From: an uncultured Clostridia bacterium
GTDB taxonomy: Bacteria > Bacillota > Clostridia > Lachnospirales > CAG-274
Assembly: GCA_947628755.1 (NCBI GenBank)
Contig: CANRBC010000009.1
Coordinates: 1 to 64,000, forward strand
Direction of reading: 5' to 3'
DNA: 64,000 nt
In this document: positions 44,608 to 53,347 of the stretch, one piece after another
Layout: every line of letters begins with the position of its first letter
How positions within the stretch are numbered: the first letter of the stretch is position 1
Translations under genes and position numbers: made by a program
Notes under the pieces: model-generated
Seen by the model: the letters and a program-made list of their open reading frames with translations, nothing else
Told to the model about the DNA's origin: nothing
Databases searched by the model: none

Positions 44608-47600
44608 ATGGGCAAGAAATTTTTTAACGGGCTTCTGGAGAGAAAATCCCTTGTAATAATGCTTATGCTTATGATATTCTGCGCAGGAGCTTTTTCATAC
44701 TATAAAATGCCTAAGCAGCACTTTCCGAAGGTAGTGCTGCCTGTGGCGACTGTTACAGTAGTGTATCCCGGAGCCTCCGCCGAGGATATGGAGCAGCTTG
44801 TGGCTGAAAAGGTAGAGCACGTCTGCATGGAAATGGAGGGCTTTGACAAGTGCGACACCACGGCAGGGGACAACTACTGTGTAACAAGCGTAAACCTCAG
44901 TATGGACCTTTCCCAGGAGGAGGTAGACAAGGAGTTTGACGAGCTTAAGGATAAGCTGGACACATTGAGAGCCGACCTTCCTTCGGGAGTTTCCTCTATA
45001 ACCGTAGATGACGATGTAATGGATACGGCAGGACTTATACTTGCCGTTACAGGAGATAATATATCCACAGACGAGCTTTCACAGAGAAGCAAGGAAATAA
45101 GCGACAGGCTTAGGCTTATAGACGGTATAAGAAAGGTGGATATATACGGTGACGTGCCCTCCCAGGTAAAGATAACCGTGGATATGGAAAGGCTCAATGA
45201 TACCGACGTATCCCTTGCGGAGCTGGCTCAGCTCATAGAGTATCACAACTCCACTTTGCCTGCAGGCTCTGTAAACGCCGAGGGTAACGAAATAAATGTA
45301 AATACATCGGGACGCTTTGAAAGTCTTGATGAAATCAAGAATATAGTTGTGGCTTCAAACGAGGACTATGTTATAACAAGGCTTTCCGATATAGCCGATA
45401 TAAAAATGGAAGTACCCGAAGACCAGGGCTATTATATATACAACGACAACCGTTCCACAGTGCTTGCAGTATACTTCCAAGAGGGACTTAATGTAGTAAG
45501 CCTTGGCGATGAAATAAACAAGACAATAGACGAGTACAACGCATCTCTTCCGGAGGGAATAAGCGTAAATAAGGTATTCCTGCAGCCTGACGACGTGCAG
45601 GATTCCATAAACGGCTTTGTTGTAAACCTTATAGAATCCATTGTGCTTGTAATAATAGTAATAATGATAGGCATGAATTTCAGAAATGCCCTTGTGGTAT
45701 CCTTTGCAATTCCTCTTGCCATATTCGCCAGCTTTATATGTACATATATACTGGGCTTTGAGATACAGTTTGTTTCGCTTGCGTCCCTTATAGTGGTACT
45801 GGGTATGCTTGTGGATAACGCCGTGGTAGTAAGCGACGCCATACAGAAAAACATAGATGCGGGAATGGACAAAAGGACGGCAGTTGCAGAGGGTACTGCT
45901 TCTGTGGCTCTGCCTGTGTTTATATCAATGCTTATGGCGGTGCTGGCGTTCAGCTCTATACTGACATTGCCCGGCGCATATCATCAGCTTGCTATTACAT
46001 TCCCCGTAGTTATAATATGCTGCCTTGTGGCGTCATATCTTGTATCTATATGCGTAACTCCCGTTATGAGCTACTTTTTCCTTGAAAAGACAAAGGAGAG
46101 CAAGGGCGGAAAGGAGCCTTTTTCAGTAAGGGTATACAATTCTCTTTTTGAGCACGCCTTTAAGCACAAAAAGACTACAATATTATGCGCCGCAGCGGCG
46201 GTGCTTCTGTTTGCCTCCTCTGTATTTGTACTTGATTTGCAGATAATACCTATGGCAGGCAAGGATATTATTACAATAGACATACAGGGAGATAACGAGG
46301 ACAGCCTTGACAGAACAAGAGAAATAGTAAACAATATTGAGGACATACTTGACGAGCAGCCCGAAACGGAATATTACTTAAGCGGCGTAGGCGCTGCCAT
46401 ACCGCGCTATGATTATTCTATACTGCCAAAGGCAGGCGGAGACAATACAGGCGATATACTTGTGAGAGCAGACCTCTCAAAAGGCGACCGTTTCAGAAAA
46501 ACCGAGGATATGGTGGACTTCCTCCAGACGGAGCTTACCCAAAGGGTAGGGGGAGCTTCAATACTTGTAGACGAGCTTGGAATTATGACTCTTAATTCCA
46601 AGCCCGTCGAAATGAAAATTTATTCCGACAGCACAGAGGATTTGAACACAGCTGCGGAAATGATAAACGATATACTGAGCAATATTGAGGGTACAAAGGG
46701 CGTAAGGAACAAAAACGAGCTTGCTACCTACAGCTATTTTGTAAATATGGATACAATGAAGCTGAATACCCTTGGTCTTACAGAAGCAGAGGCTCAGAAC
46801 GAGCTGAATATTGCCCTTATGGGCAGGACTGTATCCGCTTACAGAAACGGAAGTAAGGAATACGATATTGTATTGGATACAAATGTGGACTCCAGAGAGC
46901 AGATAAAGGAGCTTAAGGTAAAGTCCTCAATACAGGGGGAGAAGTACAGCGTAGCTCAGTTTGCAGACGTTTCACTTAAGCCCGAAATTACGTCTATATC
47001 CAGAATAGACGGCAGAAGAGGACGTATAGTAGGCTGCTACAACGGCTTTGGCGTAAGCGATTTGGACATACAGACGGAGCTTGAGCAGAAAATCGAGGAA
47101 ATGAAGGACGAGTTCCCCGAAAGCGTTACAATAGAAAAATCCGGCAAGAAAAAGATATTCTTCGAGGAGGTTCTTGCCAATATAGGCGTTGCCGCTCTTG
47201 TAGCGATAGTTGTAATACTTATAATACTCCTCATTCAGTTCGGCTCATTCAAAAAGGTAGGCATAATATTTATATCAGTGCCCTTCGGCGTATCGGCAGG
47301 CTTTGTGGCTCTTATGCTTACGGGTCAGCCTCTTAGCCTATTTGCCCTTATAGGCGCTGTCAGTCTGCTGGGCTGTGTTCTTGCAAACGCTATTGTGCTT
47401 ATAGACTGTATTGCCAATGAAACGGAAAAGGGACTTTCCGTAGAGGAGGCTTGCAGAGCCGCAGGCGGACAAAGACTGCGCCCCATTATGATGAGTACAA
47501 TGACTACGGTACTGGGACTTATGCCCCTTGCCCTTTTCGGCGACGAGCTTTTCGTACCTATGGCTGTGCTTATGCTGGTAGGTCTTCTGGTATCTATGAT

Positions 47601-47655
47601 AGTAAATCTTGTGCTTGTGCCTTTGGTCTATTCTCTGGCATATAAAGAGCATTAA
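44608..47655 (+). CDS. RND family efflux transporter permease (AcrB-like)
   Basis: A 1015-residue inner-membrane proton antiporter exporting drugs, lipids or peptides. The fold shows an N-terminal helix, a large external loop, then GMLVDNAVVVSDAIQ in TM4 with the proton-relay Asp; the second half repeats the layout (SLLGCVLANAIVLIDCI in TM10). The end reads MMSTMTTVLGLMPLALFG. The substrate is unknown. No outer-membrane channel gene is present, as expected for a monoderm. A strong terminator follows. Confidence 0.93.
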   Translation: MGKKFFNGLLERKSLVIMLMLMIFCAGAFSYYKMPKQHFPKVVLPVATVTVVYPGASAEDMEQLVAEKVEHVCMEMEGFDKCDTTAGDNYCVTSVNLSMDLSQEEVDKEFDELKDKLDTLRADLPSGVSSITVDDDVMDTAGLILAVTGDNISTDELSQRSKEISDRLRLIDGIRKVDIYGDVPSQVKITVDMERLNDTDVSLAELAQLIEYHNSTLPAGSVNAEGNEINVNTSGRFESLDEIKNIVVASNEDYVITRLSDIADIKMEVPEDQGYYIYNDNRSTVLAVYFQEGLNVVSLGDEINKTIDEYNASLPEGISVNKVFLQPDDVQDSINGFVVNLIESIVLVIIVIMIGMNFRNALVVSFAIPLAIFASFICTYILGFEIQFVSLASLIVVLGMLVDNAVVVSDAIQKNIDAGMDKRTAVAEGTASVALPVFISMLMAVLAFSSILTLPGAYHQLAITFPVVIICCLVASYLVSICVTPVMSYFFLEKTKESKGGKEPFSVRVYNSLFEHAFKHKKTTILCAAAAVLLFASSVFVLDLQIIPMAGKDIITIDIQGDNEDSLDRTREIVNNIEDILDEQPETEYYLSGVGAAIPRYDYSILPKAGGDNTGDILVRADLSKGDRFRKTEDMVDFLQTELTQRVGGASILVDELGIMTLNSKPVEMKIYSDSTEDLNTAAEMINDILSNIEGTKGVRNKNELATYSYFVNMDTMKLNTLGLTEAEAQNELNIALMGRTVSAYRNGSKEYDIVLDTNVDSREQIKELKVKSSIQGEKYSVAQFADVSLKPEITSISRIDGRRGRIVGCYNGFGVSDLDIQTELEQKIEEMKDEFPESVTIEKSGKKKIFFEEVLANIGVAALVAIVVILIILLIQFGSFKKVGIIFISVPFGVSAGFVALMLTGQPLSLFALIGAVSLLGCVLANAIVLIDCIANETEKGLSVEEACRAAGGQRLRPIMMSTMTTVLGLMPLALFGDELFVPMAVLMLVGLLVSMIVNLVLVPLVYSLAYKEH

Positions 47656-47677
47656 AAATACACATAATTTAATATGG

Positions 47678-47730
47678 GCTGTCGCGTTATGACTTATGAG
47701 CAAAAAAGGTCATAATGCGACAGCTTTATT
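47678..47730 (+). terminator. Terminator of the RND operon
   Basis: GCTGTCGCGTTATGAC (47678-47693) pairs with GTCATAATGCGACAGC (47709-47724), then TTTATTTATGG. Compared with the terminator at 27493, a C-G pair is replaced by T-A. The following 140 bases hold no gene or structure I can name. Confidence 0.85.
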
Positions 47731-47873
47731 TATGGCTAAATTGTATTGGTGCTCGCTCCTACAAGCTATTGCGTAGGCTTTGAGCTATATTCCCTATAAA
47801 TGCCGAGGAAATTGGGATTACAGATAATAACGCCCATAGGAGGCGGTATAGAATTTACTCCTTGCCTTTTATA

Positions 47874-47902
47874 TTGAATTTATTGCCGAATTGTGGTAAA
47901 AT
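47874..47902 (+). promoter_or_regulatory. Promoter of the membrane protein/MBL pair
   Basis: TTGAAT (47874-47879), 17 bases, TAAAAT (47897-47902). Confidence 0.6.
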
Positions 47903-47933
47903 TACAATAGATTTATAAAGGGAGGTTTTTTAG

Positions 47934-48746
47934 ATGAGTGATTTTATACAGCAGACCATAGATTCCTATATGGCGGCGCAGCAGCATTCCGTTATGCTGT
48001 CCGTTATAATAGCGGTGGCAGCAGGCTTGCTTATATGCTTTTTCGGCTATAAGCTGTTAAGACTGTGGTGCGCTATAATAGGCTTTGCCGCAGGCGCTGT
48101 TATTGCAGGTATAATAGCTTACGCCATGGGAGCTGACGTTGTGCTTCTTGTAGCCTGTGTCGTAGGTATTATAACGGCACTGCTTTCATTTGCCTTTTAC
48201 AGGGCGGGAGTTTTTGTAATAGGCTTCGGCGCGGCAATTAATGTAATAGGTAATTTTATGACGGCATACAATGTAAACACACAATGGTGGATGATAGTGC
48301 TCACCATTGCAGCAGCGGCAATAGTAGGCGCTCTTGCTCTGCGCTTTGTAAAGACGGTGGTAGTAATAAGCACAGCTCTTAGCGGCGCTGTTTCTGTGGT
48401 AGTGAATATACTGGGAATATTCAATGTGACAAATTGGATAGTCATATTTTCGCTGACAGCTATTTTAGCTGTGCTGGGCATGGCATATCAGTTTACCCAT
48501 TCGAGAAAAAAGCGCAGGGAGGACAAAGAAAATTATATGCAGCCTATTGCGGAGGATACAGAGGACATGGACGATACAGAAAATACAGAGGATACGGAGG
48601 TATCCGTTTCCGAGCCTGAACAGACCTCCGAGTATCTAACCGATAATGAATATGAGAATACGGAGGACAGCAATGACATCAAGGCTATTGCAGACGAGGG
48701 TACGTCTGTGGATACAGCCGAAAATAAGGAGGAGCTTCCACAATGA
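47934..48746 (+). CDS. Multispanning membrane protein (TMEM198/DUF4203-like) with acidic tail
   Basis: A 270-residue protein with about seven hydrophobic helices in the first 188 residues (from VMLSVIIAVAAGLLICFFGY to VIFSLTAILAVLGMAYQF). The small-residue-rich helices AIIGFAAGAVIAGIIAYAMG resemble the TMEM198/DUF4203 type. The cytoplasmic tail (about 190-270) is acidic, Glu/Asp/Thr-rich and repetitive (EDTEDMDDTENTEDTE). Function unknown. The stop overlaps the next start as ATGA, so the two products are coupled. Confidence 0.65.
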   Translation: MSDFIQQTIDSYMAAQQHSVMLSVIIAVAAGLLICFFGYKLLRLWCAIIGFAAGAVIAGIIAYAMGADVVLLVACVVGIITALLSFAFYRAGVFVIGFGAAINVIGNFMTAYNVNTQWWMIVLTIAAAAIVGALALRFVKTVVVISTALSGAVSVVVNILGIFNVTNWIVIFSLTAILAVLGMAYQFTHSRKKRREDKENYMQPIAEDTEDMDDTENTEDTEVSVSEPEQTSEYLTDNEYENTEDSNDIKAIADEGTSVDTAENKEELPQ

Positions 48747-49420
48747 AAAAAATCATAATGCTTATATTGATGGCAGTTTTTTTGACAGCCTGCGGAAGTA
48801 CGGAGAAGGAAGCAAAGGAGGAAACGAAAATGGCAAGGCTTTTGTATCAAGGACACGGCAGCTTCAGACTGACTACGGAAAATGGCAAGGTCATATATAT
48901 AGACCCCTATGCAGGGGAGGGCTATGAAGAGCCGGCAGACCTTATACTGGTAACTCATCAGCATCCCGACCATAATCAGATAAATCTGCCTCTTAAGAAG
49001 GACGACTGCGTAATATATCAGAATAGCGACGCTCTTATAAACGGAGAATATCAGACGGCGGATATAGCGGGAGTACACATTGAGGCGGTACAGGCGTATA
49101 ATGAAAATCATCCCGTTGACCAATGCGTAGGCTATCTTGTAACTGTAAACGGAAAGCTGCTTTACTTTGCGGGAGATACCTCCAAGACATCACAGATGGC
49201 GCAGCTTGCAGACAGAGAAATAGACTATGCCTTTCTGCCAACAGACGGCAAATTCAATATGGATATACCCGAAGCAATAGAGTGCGCCGAAATAATAAAG
49301 GCAAAGCATACGGTACCGGTGCATATATCACCGGGAAAGCTCTTTGACGCCGAAAGAGCAAGGCTTTTCGACACTCCAAGCGCCTATATAATGGCTGACG
49401 GAGATGAAATAGAGCTTTAA
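48743..49420 (+). CDS. Metallo-beta-lactamase-fold lipoprotein
   Basis: A 225-residue exported hydrolase of the UlaG/UPF0173 type. Lipobox FLTACGS (Cys near residue 17) makes it a membrane-bound lipoprotein. The metal site THQHPDH (about 71-77) and AGDTSKTSQM (about 138-147) are intact, with PVHISPGK near the end. The substrate is unknown; relatives include lactonases and phosphoesterases. It is translationally coupled to the preceding membrane protein. Confidence 0.82.
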   Translation: MKKIIMLILMAVFLTACGSTEKEAKEETKMARLLYQGHGSFRLTTENGKVIYIDPYAGEGYEEPADLILVTHQHPDHNQINLPLKKDDCVIYQNSDALINGEYQTADIAGVHIEAVQAYNENHPVDQCVGYLVTVNGKLLYFAGDTSKTSQMAQLADREIDYAFLPTDGKFNMDIPEAIECAEIIKAKHTVPVHISPGKLFDAERARLFDTPSAYIMADGDEIEL

Positions 49421-49481
49421 AGGAAAATAAGGGGTTTAAGGGCGTTCATATTTTGTTTACAAATTAATTTCTTAAATTTTC

Positions 49482-49510
49482 TTTACATTTTTCTTAAATT
49501 ATTGTATAAT
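49482..49510 (+). promoter_or_regulatory. Orphan consensus promoter
   Basis: TTTACA (49482-49487), 17 bases, TATAAT (49505-49510) on the plus strand. No gene with a ribosome site follows before the terminator. Confidence 0.6.
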
Positions 49511-49516
49511 ATCCAA

Positions 49517-49631
49517 TATAAGATAAAAATGTTAAAATTAAAACATTTTTATACATTTGATTTGCCAAACTCTATTATTCATATACAACTCTCCACGAAA
49601 AAAGACAGCTCTCTCCACGCTGTCTTTTTTC
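49517..49631 (+). ncRNA. Candidate small RNA of about 115 nt
   Basis: A consensus promoter is followed about 115 bases later by a strong terminator (AAAAGACAGC with GCTGTCTTTT, 49600-49628). In between is a hairpin, AAAAATGTT with AACATTTTT (49525-49550). The only open frame (37 codons from 49530) has no ribosome site. The terminator also serves rnhA on the other strand, so the terminator alone is not evidence; the promoter is. Confidence 0.4.
49600..49628. terminator. Bidirectional terminator next to rnhA
   Basis: AAAAGACAGC (49600-49609) and GCTGTCTTTT (49619-49628), with poly-T on both outgoing strands. It sits at the rnhA stop codon. Confidence 0.8.
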
Positions 49632-50094
49632 ATTGTGTATAACCCTCGTCTTTAATTAAATTATCGCCCTCTATTGCCTGTCTTGCAAGATAGTCGCAGC
49701 GCTCGTTTTCGGGAGTGTCCGCATGACCCTTTACCCATACGAATTCAACATTATGCTTATCCAGCAGGGCAATAAGCCTTTCCCATAAGTCCACGTTAAG
49801 AGCCTTCTTTTTATCTGCCTTTATCCAGTTTTTCTTTTTCCAGGAGTATACCCAGCCCTTTGTTATGGAATCCACAACATACTTTGAATCGCTGTACAGC
49901 GTCACTTCGCAAGGCTCTTTAAGAGCCTCCAGTCCTTTTATTACCGCAAGGACCTCCATTCTGTTGTTGGTGGTCAGAGCATAGCCACAGCTCAATTCCT
50001 TTCTTGCGCCCTTGTACAGCAGCACAACTCCGTAGCCTCCTGCGCCGGGATTGCCCGAGCAGGCTCCGTCAGTATATATATCCAGTTTTTTCAT
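49630..50094 (-). CDS. rnhA: Ribonuclease HI
   Basis: Degrades the RNA strand of RNA-DNA hybrids. The 154-residue protein has catalytic residues in [17 protein letters not shown] (Asp near 7), [15 protein letters not shown] (Glu), [11 protein letters not shown] (Asp) and the late [17 protein letters not shown]. The start at 50094 follows AAGGAG; an upstream in-frame start falls inside the DUF1275 gene. It is the last of three leftward genes. Confidence 0.94.
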   Translation of the reverse strand: MKKLDIYTDGACSGNPGAGGYGVVLLYKGARKELSCGYALTTNNRMEVLAVIKGLEALKEPCEVTLYSDSKYVVDSITKGWVYSWKKKNWIKADKKKALNVDLWERLIALLDKHNVEFVWVKGHADTPENERCDYLARQAIEGDNLIKDEGYTQ

Positions 50095-50104
50095 AGCTTT
50101 CTCC

Positions 50105-50827
50105 TTAATGTCCGTGAGGTGTATATTCAATGTATTCATGCTCTGTCTTAAGGTCGGCATAGAGCAAATCTATAAACACTATGCCTAGGGGAACAAGAGC
50201 GCCCCATATTGCCCGACCCTTAAAGAGTACGCATAGGAAAGCGGATACCGCTCCGCCTATTACAAATATGCCTATCATTTTGAAATGCTCGCAGGCTCTG
50301 CGCAAATGATTACTGCCCTTGCCCGTAAGAGCCTTTGCAAGAGCAACGCCTGTCTGTCTGAGATGATTGGTGCAGAAGGTAGTGGACATAGGCACACCCT
50401 CCTTCTGTCTGAATGTATTGTACTGCATTGAGCATATAAAATTGACGGCTACCTGAGAGATTTGAAAGGGCGCGCTGTCTGGAATAAAGCCCAGAATTAC
50501 CACCATAGCCATTTCTATAAGTATAAGCAGGGTATCCCACCTTATAAAATGCGTTTTTTTAACGGGCTTCGGAAGTATTTCCGAAACTATTGCGCCCAAA
50601 AGATAGGCGCTCATAGGTATGAGATAGTATATTCCTTCCGTTATTCTGCCTCTGCCAAGCGCCATGGCAAATAGCACAAAGTTGGCTGTCTGCGCATTAC
50701 AGAATACGCCGCCTCTTACGGAATATGTATAAGCGCCGTAAAATCCCGCTACAAGCATAAGCAGCATAAAAACTCTGCTGCTTTCACATTCCAGATAGTC
50801 CTTATTTTCGGGTAAATTCTGCGACAT
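50105..50827 (-). CDS. YoaK family (DUF1275) membrane protein
   Basis: A 240-residue integral membrane protein of unknown function. The pattern [25 protein letters not shown] (residues 27-51) with Gly and Asn and six or more hydrophobic helices marks DUF1275. Arg/Gly-rich loop [15 protein letters not shown] also matches. RBS GAGGTGA. It lies 13 bases after tmcAL and 10 before rnhA. Confidence 0.85.
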   Translation of the reverse strand: MSQNLPENKDYLECESSRVFMLLMLVAGFYGAYTYSVRGGVFCNAQTANFVLFAMALGRGRITEGIYYLIPMSAYLLGAIVSEILPKPVKKTHFIRWDTLLILIEMAMVVILGFIPDSAPFQISQVAVNFICSMQYNTFRQKEGVPMSTTFCTNHLRQTGVALAKALTGKGSNHLRRACEHFKMIGIFVIGGAVSAFLCVLFKGRAIWGALVPLGIVFIDLLYADLKTEHEYIEYTPHGH

Positions 50828-50840
50828 TGCTTCACCTCGT

Positions 50841-52001
50841 TTACAGAATGACCATACCCTCCCTGTATTCCATGCCTTGAGGTATTCCGAGAGGTATGTT
50901 GTATATATCCGTCGCCCTTATTTCCTTTGCAAGCAGCTCCTCGCTGTCCTTTACATTTGTAATGACGGGGAGAGCCGCTTTTTCCGTCAGCTCGCTTAAA
51001 AGCCGTATACTGTCCTTTCTTACGCCCAGCACTCTTATGTATGTTGGCGCTTTTTGCTGCTGCTCCTTTGTTATTCCCAGTATTATATGGAGAAGTCCTC
51101 TGCGGATTTTGGCGTAGGTGTATCTCTTTGTTTTGACCTTTTCGGCAATAATGCTTATTTTATCGCCTGCCGCTTCGGATATTATCCTGTTTTCAAGTCC
51201 CTCTGTAATATCCGCTGTTTCGGAAAGCCTTTCGGCAGAGGTGGTCCTGAGTATATAGTGCAGTATATCGGAATAATCGTCAATATTGGGAAGTCTTTTG
51301 ATATTGTCCAGAATATCGGCGCAGTTGTCGGGCATAGAGCTTCTTGCCTCTGCCGGATTGCCTCTTTCAACAGCGTGTCTTATTGCCATAGAGGAGGATA
51401 TTTCCCCTGTAAGCATGGGACTGTTGTATTGAGAGGTATTTCTCTCTATGGTATAGGGCGTAATGCTACTGTCCTTAAGAGCAAGCATATATTCAAGAGC
51501 CAGTATATTGTTGGGCAGACTGAGAAAATCAAGGTTCTCAAAGGGTATTGCCAAAAAGGACGAAAGGGCGTGCTGTCTTGCCAGAGGATATGACAGTCCC
51601 TCGTCGAGATATTTCTTAAGCTCATATTTATATCCCGAAGGCTCTTCGTGGAGAATATCCATAAGTCTTAGGAATATCTCCGTGTTTCCTGCCTCGCTGC
51701 CGAAGGAAATACTGTCTGCTATACCCATAGCCTTTATTATTTCCGCTGCGCCCCTTGCGAATATATCCGCTGAGCTTGTGGCATACTCCACAGGCAGCTC
51801 TACCACCATATCCGCGCCGTTTAAAAGAGCGCATTTTGCCCTTGTCATTTTGTCTGTAAAGGCAGGCTCGCCTCTTTGGACGAAGTTTCCCGACATGACT
51901 GCTATTATATTTTCACAGCCTGTTATTTTACGCGTTTCACTTATATGATACTTGTGTCCTTTGTGAAACGGATTGTATTCCGCAACTATTGCCGTATTCA
52001 T
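50841..52001 (-). CDS. tmcAL: tRNA(Met) cytidine acetate ligase
   Basis: TmcAL activates acetate with ATP and acetylates cytidine-34 of elongator tRNA-Met. The 386-residue protein has the nucleotidyltransferase motif EYNPFHKGHKYHI (residues 8-20), SGNFVQRGEPAFTDK (about 37-51) and the block DMVVELPVEYATSSAD. The neighbouring pta-ackA genes make and use acetyl phosphate and acetate, a pairing common in Firmicutes. RBS GGGAGGGG. Divergent from pta. Confidence 0.92.
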   Translation of the reverse strand: MNTAIVAEYNPFHKGHKYHISETRKITGCENIIAVMSGNFVQRGEPAFTDKMTRAKCALLNGADMVVELPVEYATSSADIFARGAAEIIKAMGIADSISFGSEAGNTEIFLRLMDILHEEPSGYKYELKKYLDEGLSYPLARQHALSSFLAIPFENLDFLSLPNNILALEYMLALKDSSITPYTIERNTSQYNSPMLTGEISSSMAIRHAVERGNPAEARSSMPDNCADILDNIKRLPNIDDYSDILHYILRTTSAERLSETADITEGLENRIISEAAGDKISIIAEKVKTKRYTYAKIRRGLLHIILGITKEQQQKAPTYIRVLGVRKDSIRLLSELTEKAALPVITNVKDSEELLAKEIRATDIYNIPLGIPQGMEYREGMVIL

Positions 52002-52078
52002 AATATCCCCTCCCGTTTATCTCTGATTACAGTATAATACAAAATGAAAAATTTTACCATAAAAATTTAAAAAAAATG

Positions 52079-52107
52079 TTGTGAAATTGTAACATAAGGT
52101 TTATAAT
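52079..52107 (+). promoter_or_regulatory. Promoter of pta
   Basis: TTGTGA (52079-52084), 17 bases, TATAAT (52102-52107). Confidence 0.7.
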
Positions 52108-52160
52108 AAAAATAGTTATGGGTGAAATCCCAATATTTAATATGAAAGGAGAAAATTTTT

Positions 52161-53159
52161 ATGAGTATTTTAGACAGCCTTAAGGCAAAGGCAAAAGCTG
52201 ACAAGAAAACAATAGTGCTGCCTGAGTCTATGGATAAGAGGACTTATGAGGCGGCTGAAAAGATCCTGAAGGAGGGTATTGCAAACCTTGTAATTATAGG
52301 CACTCCCGAGGAAATAGCAGAAAACGGCAAGGGTTATGATATTTCCGGCGCAACTATCGTCGACCCCTTTAACGACCCCAATAAGCAGAAATATATAGAC
52401 AAGTTCGTTGAATTAAGAAGCAAAAAGGGCGTTACTGCCGAAATGGCTCAGAAGATGATGGAAGAGGACTATATGTACTATGCTTGCCTTATGTGTAAGT
52501 GCGGCGACGCCGACGGCGCAGTTTCAGGCGCTTGCCACTCAACAGGCAACACTATCCGTCCTGCTCTCCAGCTTCTTAAGACAAAGCCTGGTATAAGCTC
52601 TGTTTCAGGCTTCTTCCTTATGGAAGTACCCGATTGCGAGTTCGGTGACAATGGTATTTTCGTATTTGCGGACTGCGCAGTTAATCCCGAAATCGACGCG
52701 CCCAAAATGGCTGAGATAGCAGGTCTTTCCGCAGAGTCCTTTAAGGCATTTACAGGCGGCGAGCCTATTGTAGCTATGCTTTCATTCTCATCAAAGGGCA
52801 GCGCCAAGAGCGACAGCGTAACTATGGTAGCAGATGCAGTAAAGCTGGCTCAGGAGAGATTCCCACAGTACAATATAGACGGCGAGCTTCAGCTTGACGC
52901 AGCTATCGTGCCCAACGTAGGCGCATCCAAAGCTCCCGGCAGCCCCGTTGCAGGCAAGGCAAATACTCTTGTATTCCCAAGCCTTGAGGCAGGTAATATA
53001 GGCTATAAGCTGGTTCAGAGACTTGCCAAGGCAGAGGCTTATGGTCCTGTATTACAGGGTCTTTCAATGCCTGTAAATGACCTTTCAAGAGGCTGCTTTG
53101 CAGACGACATCGTAGGCGTTGTAACTATGACGGCAGTTCAGGCGCAGCTTGCGAAATAA
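52161..53159 (+). CDS. pta: Phosphate acetyltransferase
   Basis: Converts acetyl-CoA and phosphate to acetyl phosphate in acetate fermentation. The 332-residue short form begins MSILDSLKAKAKADKKTIVL and contains CKCGDADGAVSGACHSTGNT (about 112-131), the AKMAEIAG helix, and the ending CFADDIVGVVTMTAVQAQLA. No N-terminal regulatory extension. It precedes ackA by 188 bases of structured spacer. Confidence 0.96.
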   Translation: MSILDSLKAKAKADKKTIVLPESMDKRTYEAAEKILKEGIANLVIIGTPEEIAENGKGYDISGATIVDPFNDPNKQKYIDKFVELRSKKGVTAEMAQKMMEEDYMYYACLMCKCGDADGAVSGACHSTGNTIRPALQLLKTKPGISSVSGFFLMEVPDCEFGDNGIFVFADCAVNPEIDAPKMAEIAGLSAESFKAFTGGEPIVAMLSFSSKGSAKSDSVTMVADAVKLAQERFPQYNIDGELQLDAAIVPNVGASKAPGSPVAGKANTLVFPSLEAGNIGYKLVQRLAKAEAYGPVLQGLSMPVNDLSRGCFADDIVGVVTMTAVQAQLAK

Positions 53160-53174
53160 AGTGATAGCGGTGCA

Positions 53175-53253
53175 AATTCAGAATAAGAATACTTGTCGTG
53201 AGCTTGCTTACAGACAAGTATGATTATTGCTGAATTTATAGGGCTATTGCCCT
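53175..53253 (+). promoter_or_regulatory. Paired hairpins in the pta-ackA spacer
   Basis: An outer AATTCAG/CTGAATT (53175-53181, 53230-53236) encloses ATACTTGTC/GACAAGTAT (53189-53197, 53213-53221). A small stem AGGGC/GCCCT follows (53240-53253). Neither has a poly-T run, so processing or stability is more likely than termination. The rest of the spacer, to 53347, shows no clear promoter. Confidence 0.45.
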
Positions 53254-53347
53254 GCGACCGACATGCAGCGAAGCGGAATGGAGGAGCGCAGCGCTGTCAA
53301 AGCAATACCGGTTAAAGCAATATTAGTATAAAGATAGGAGAAAATAC

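Noticed and set aside
43211..47655. Contamination by a Gram-negative RND operon
   Set aside because: Codon use, ribosome sites and terminator type match the neighbours, and monoderm RND pumps are known.
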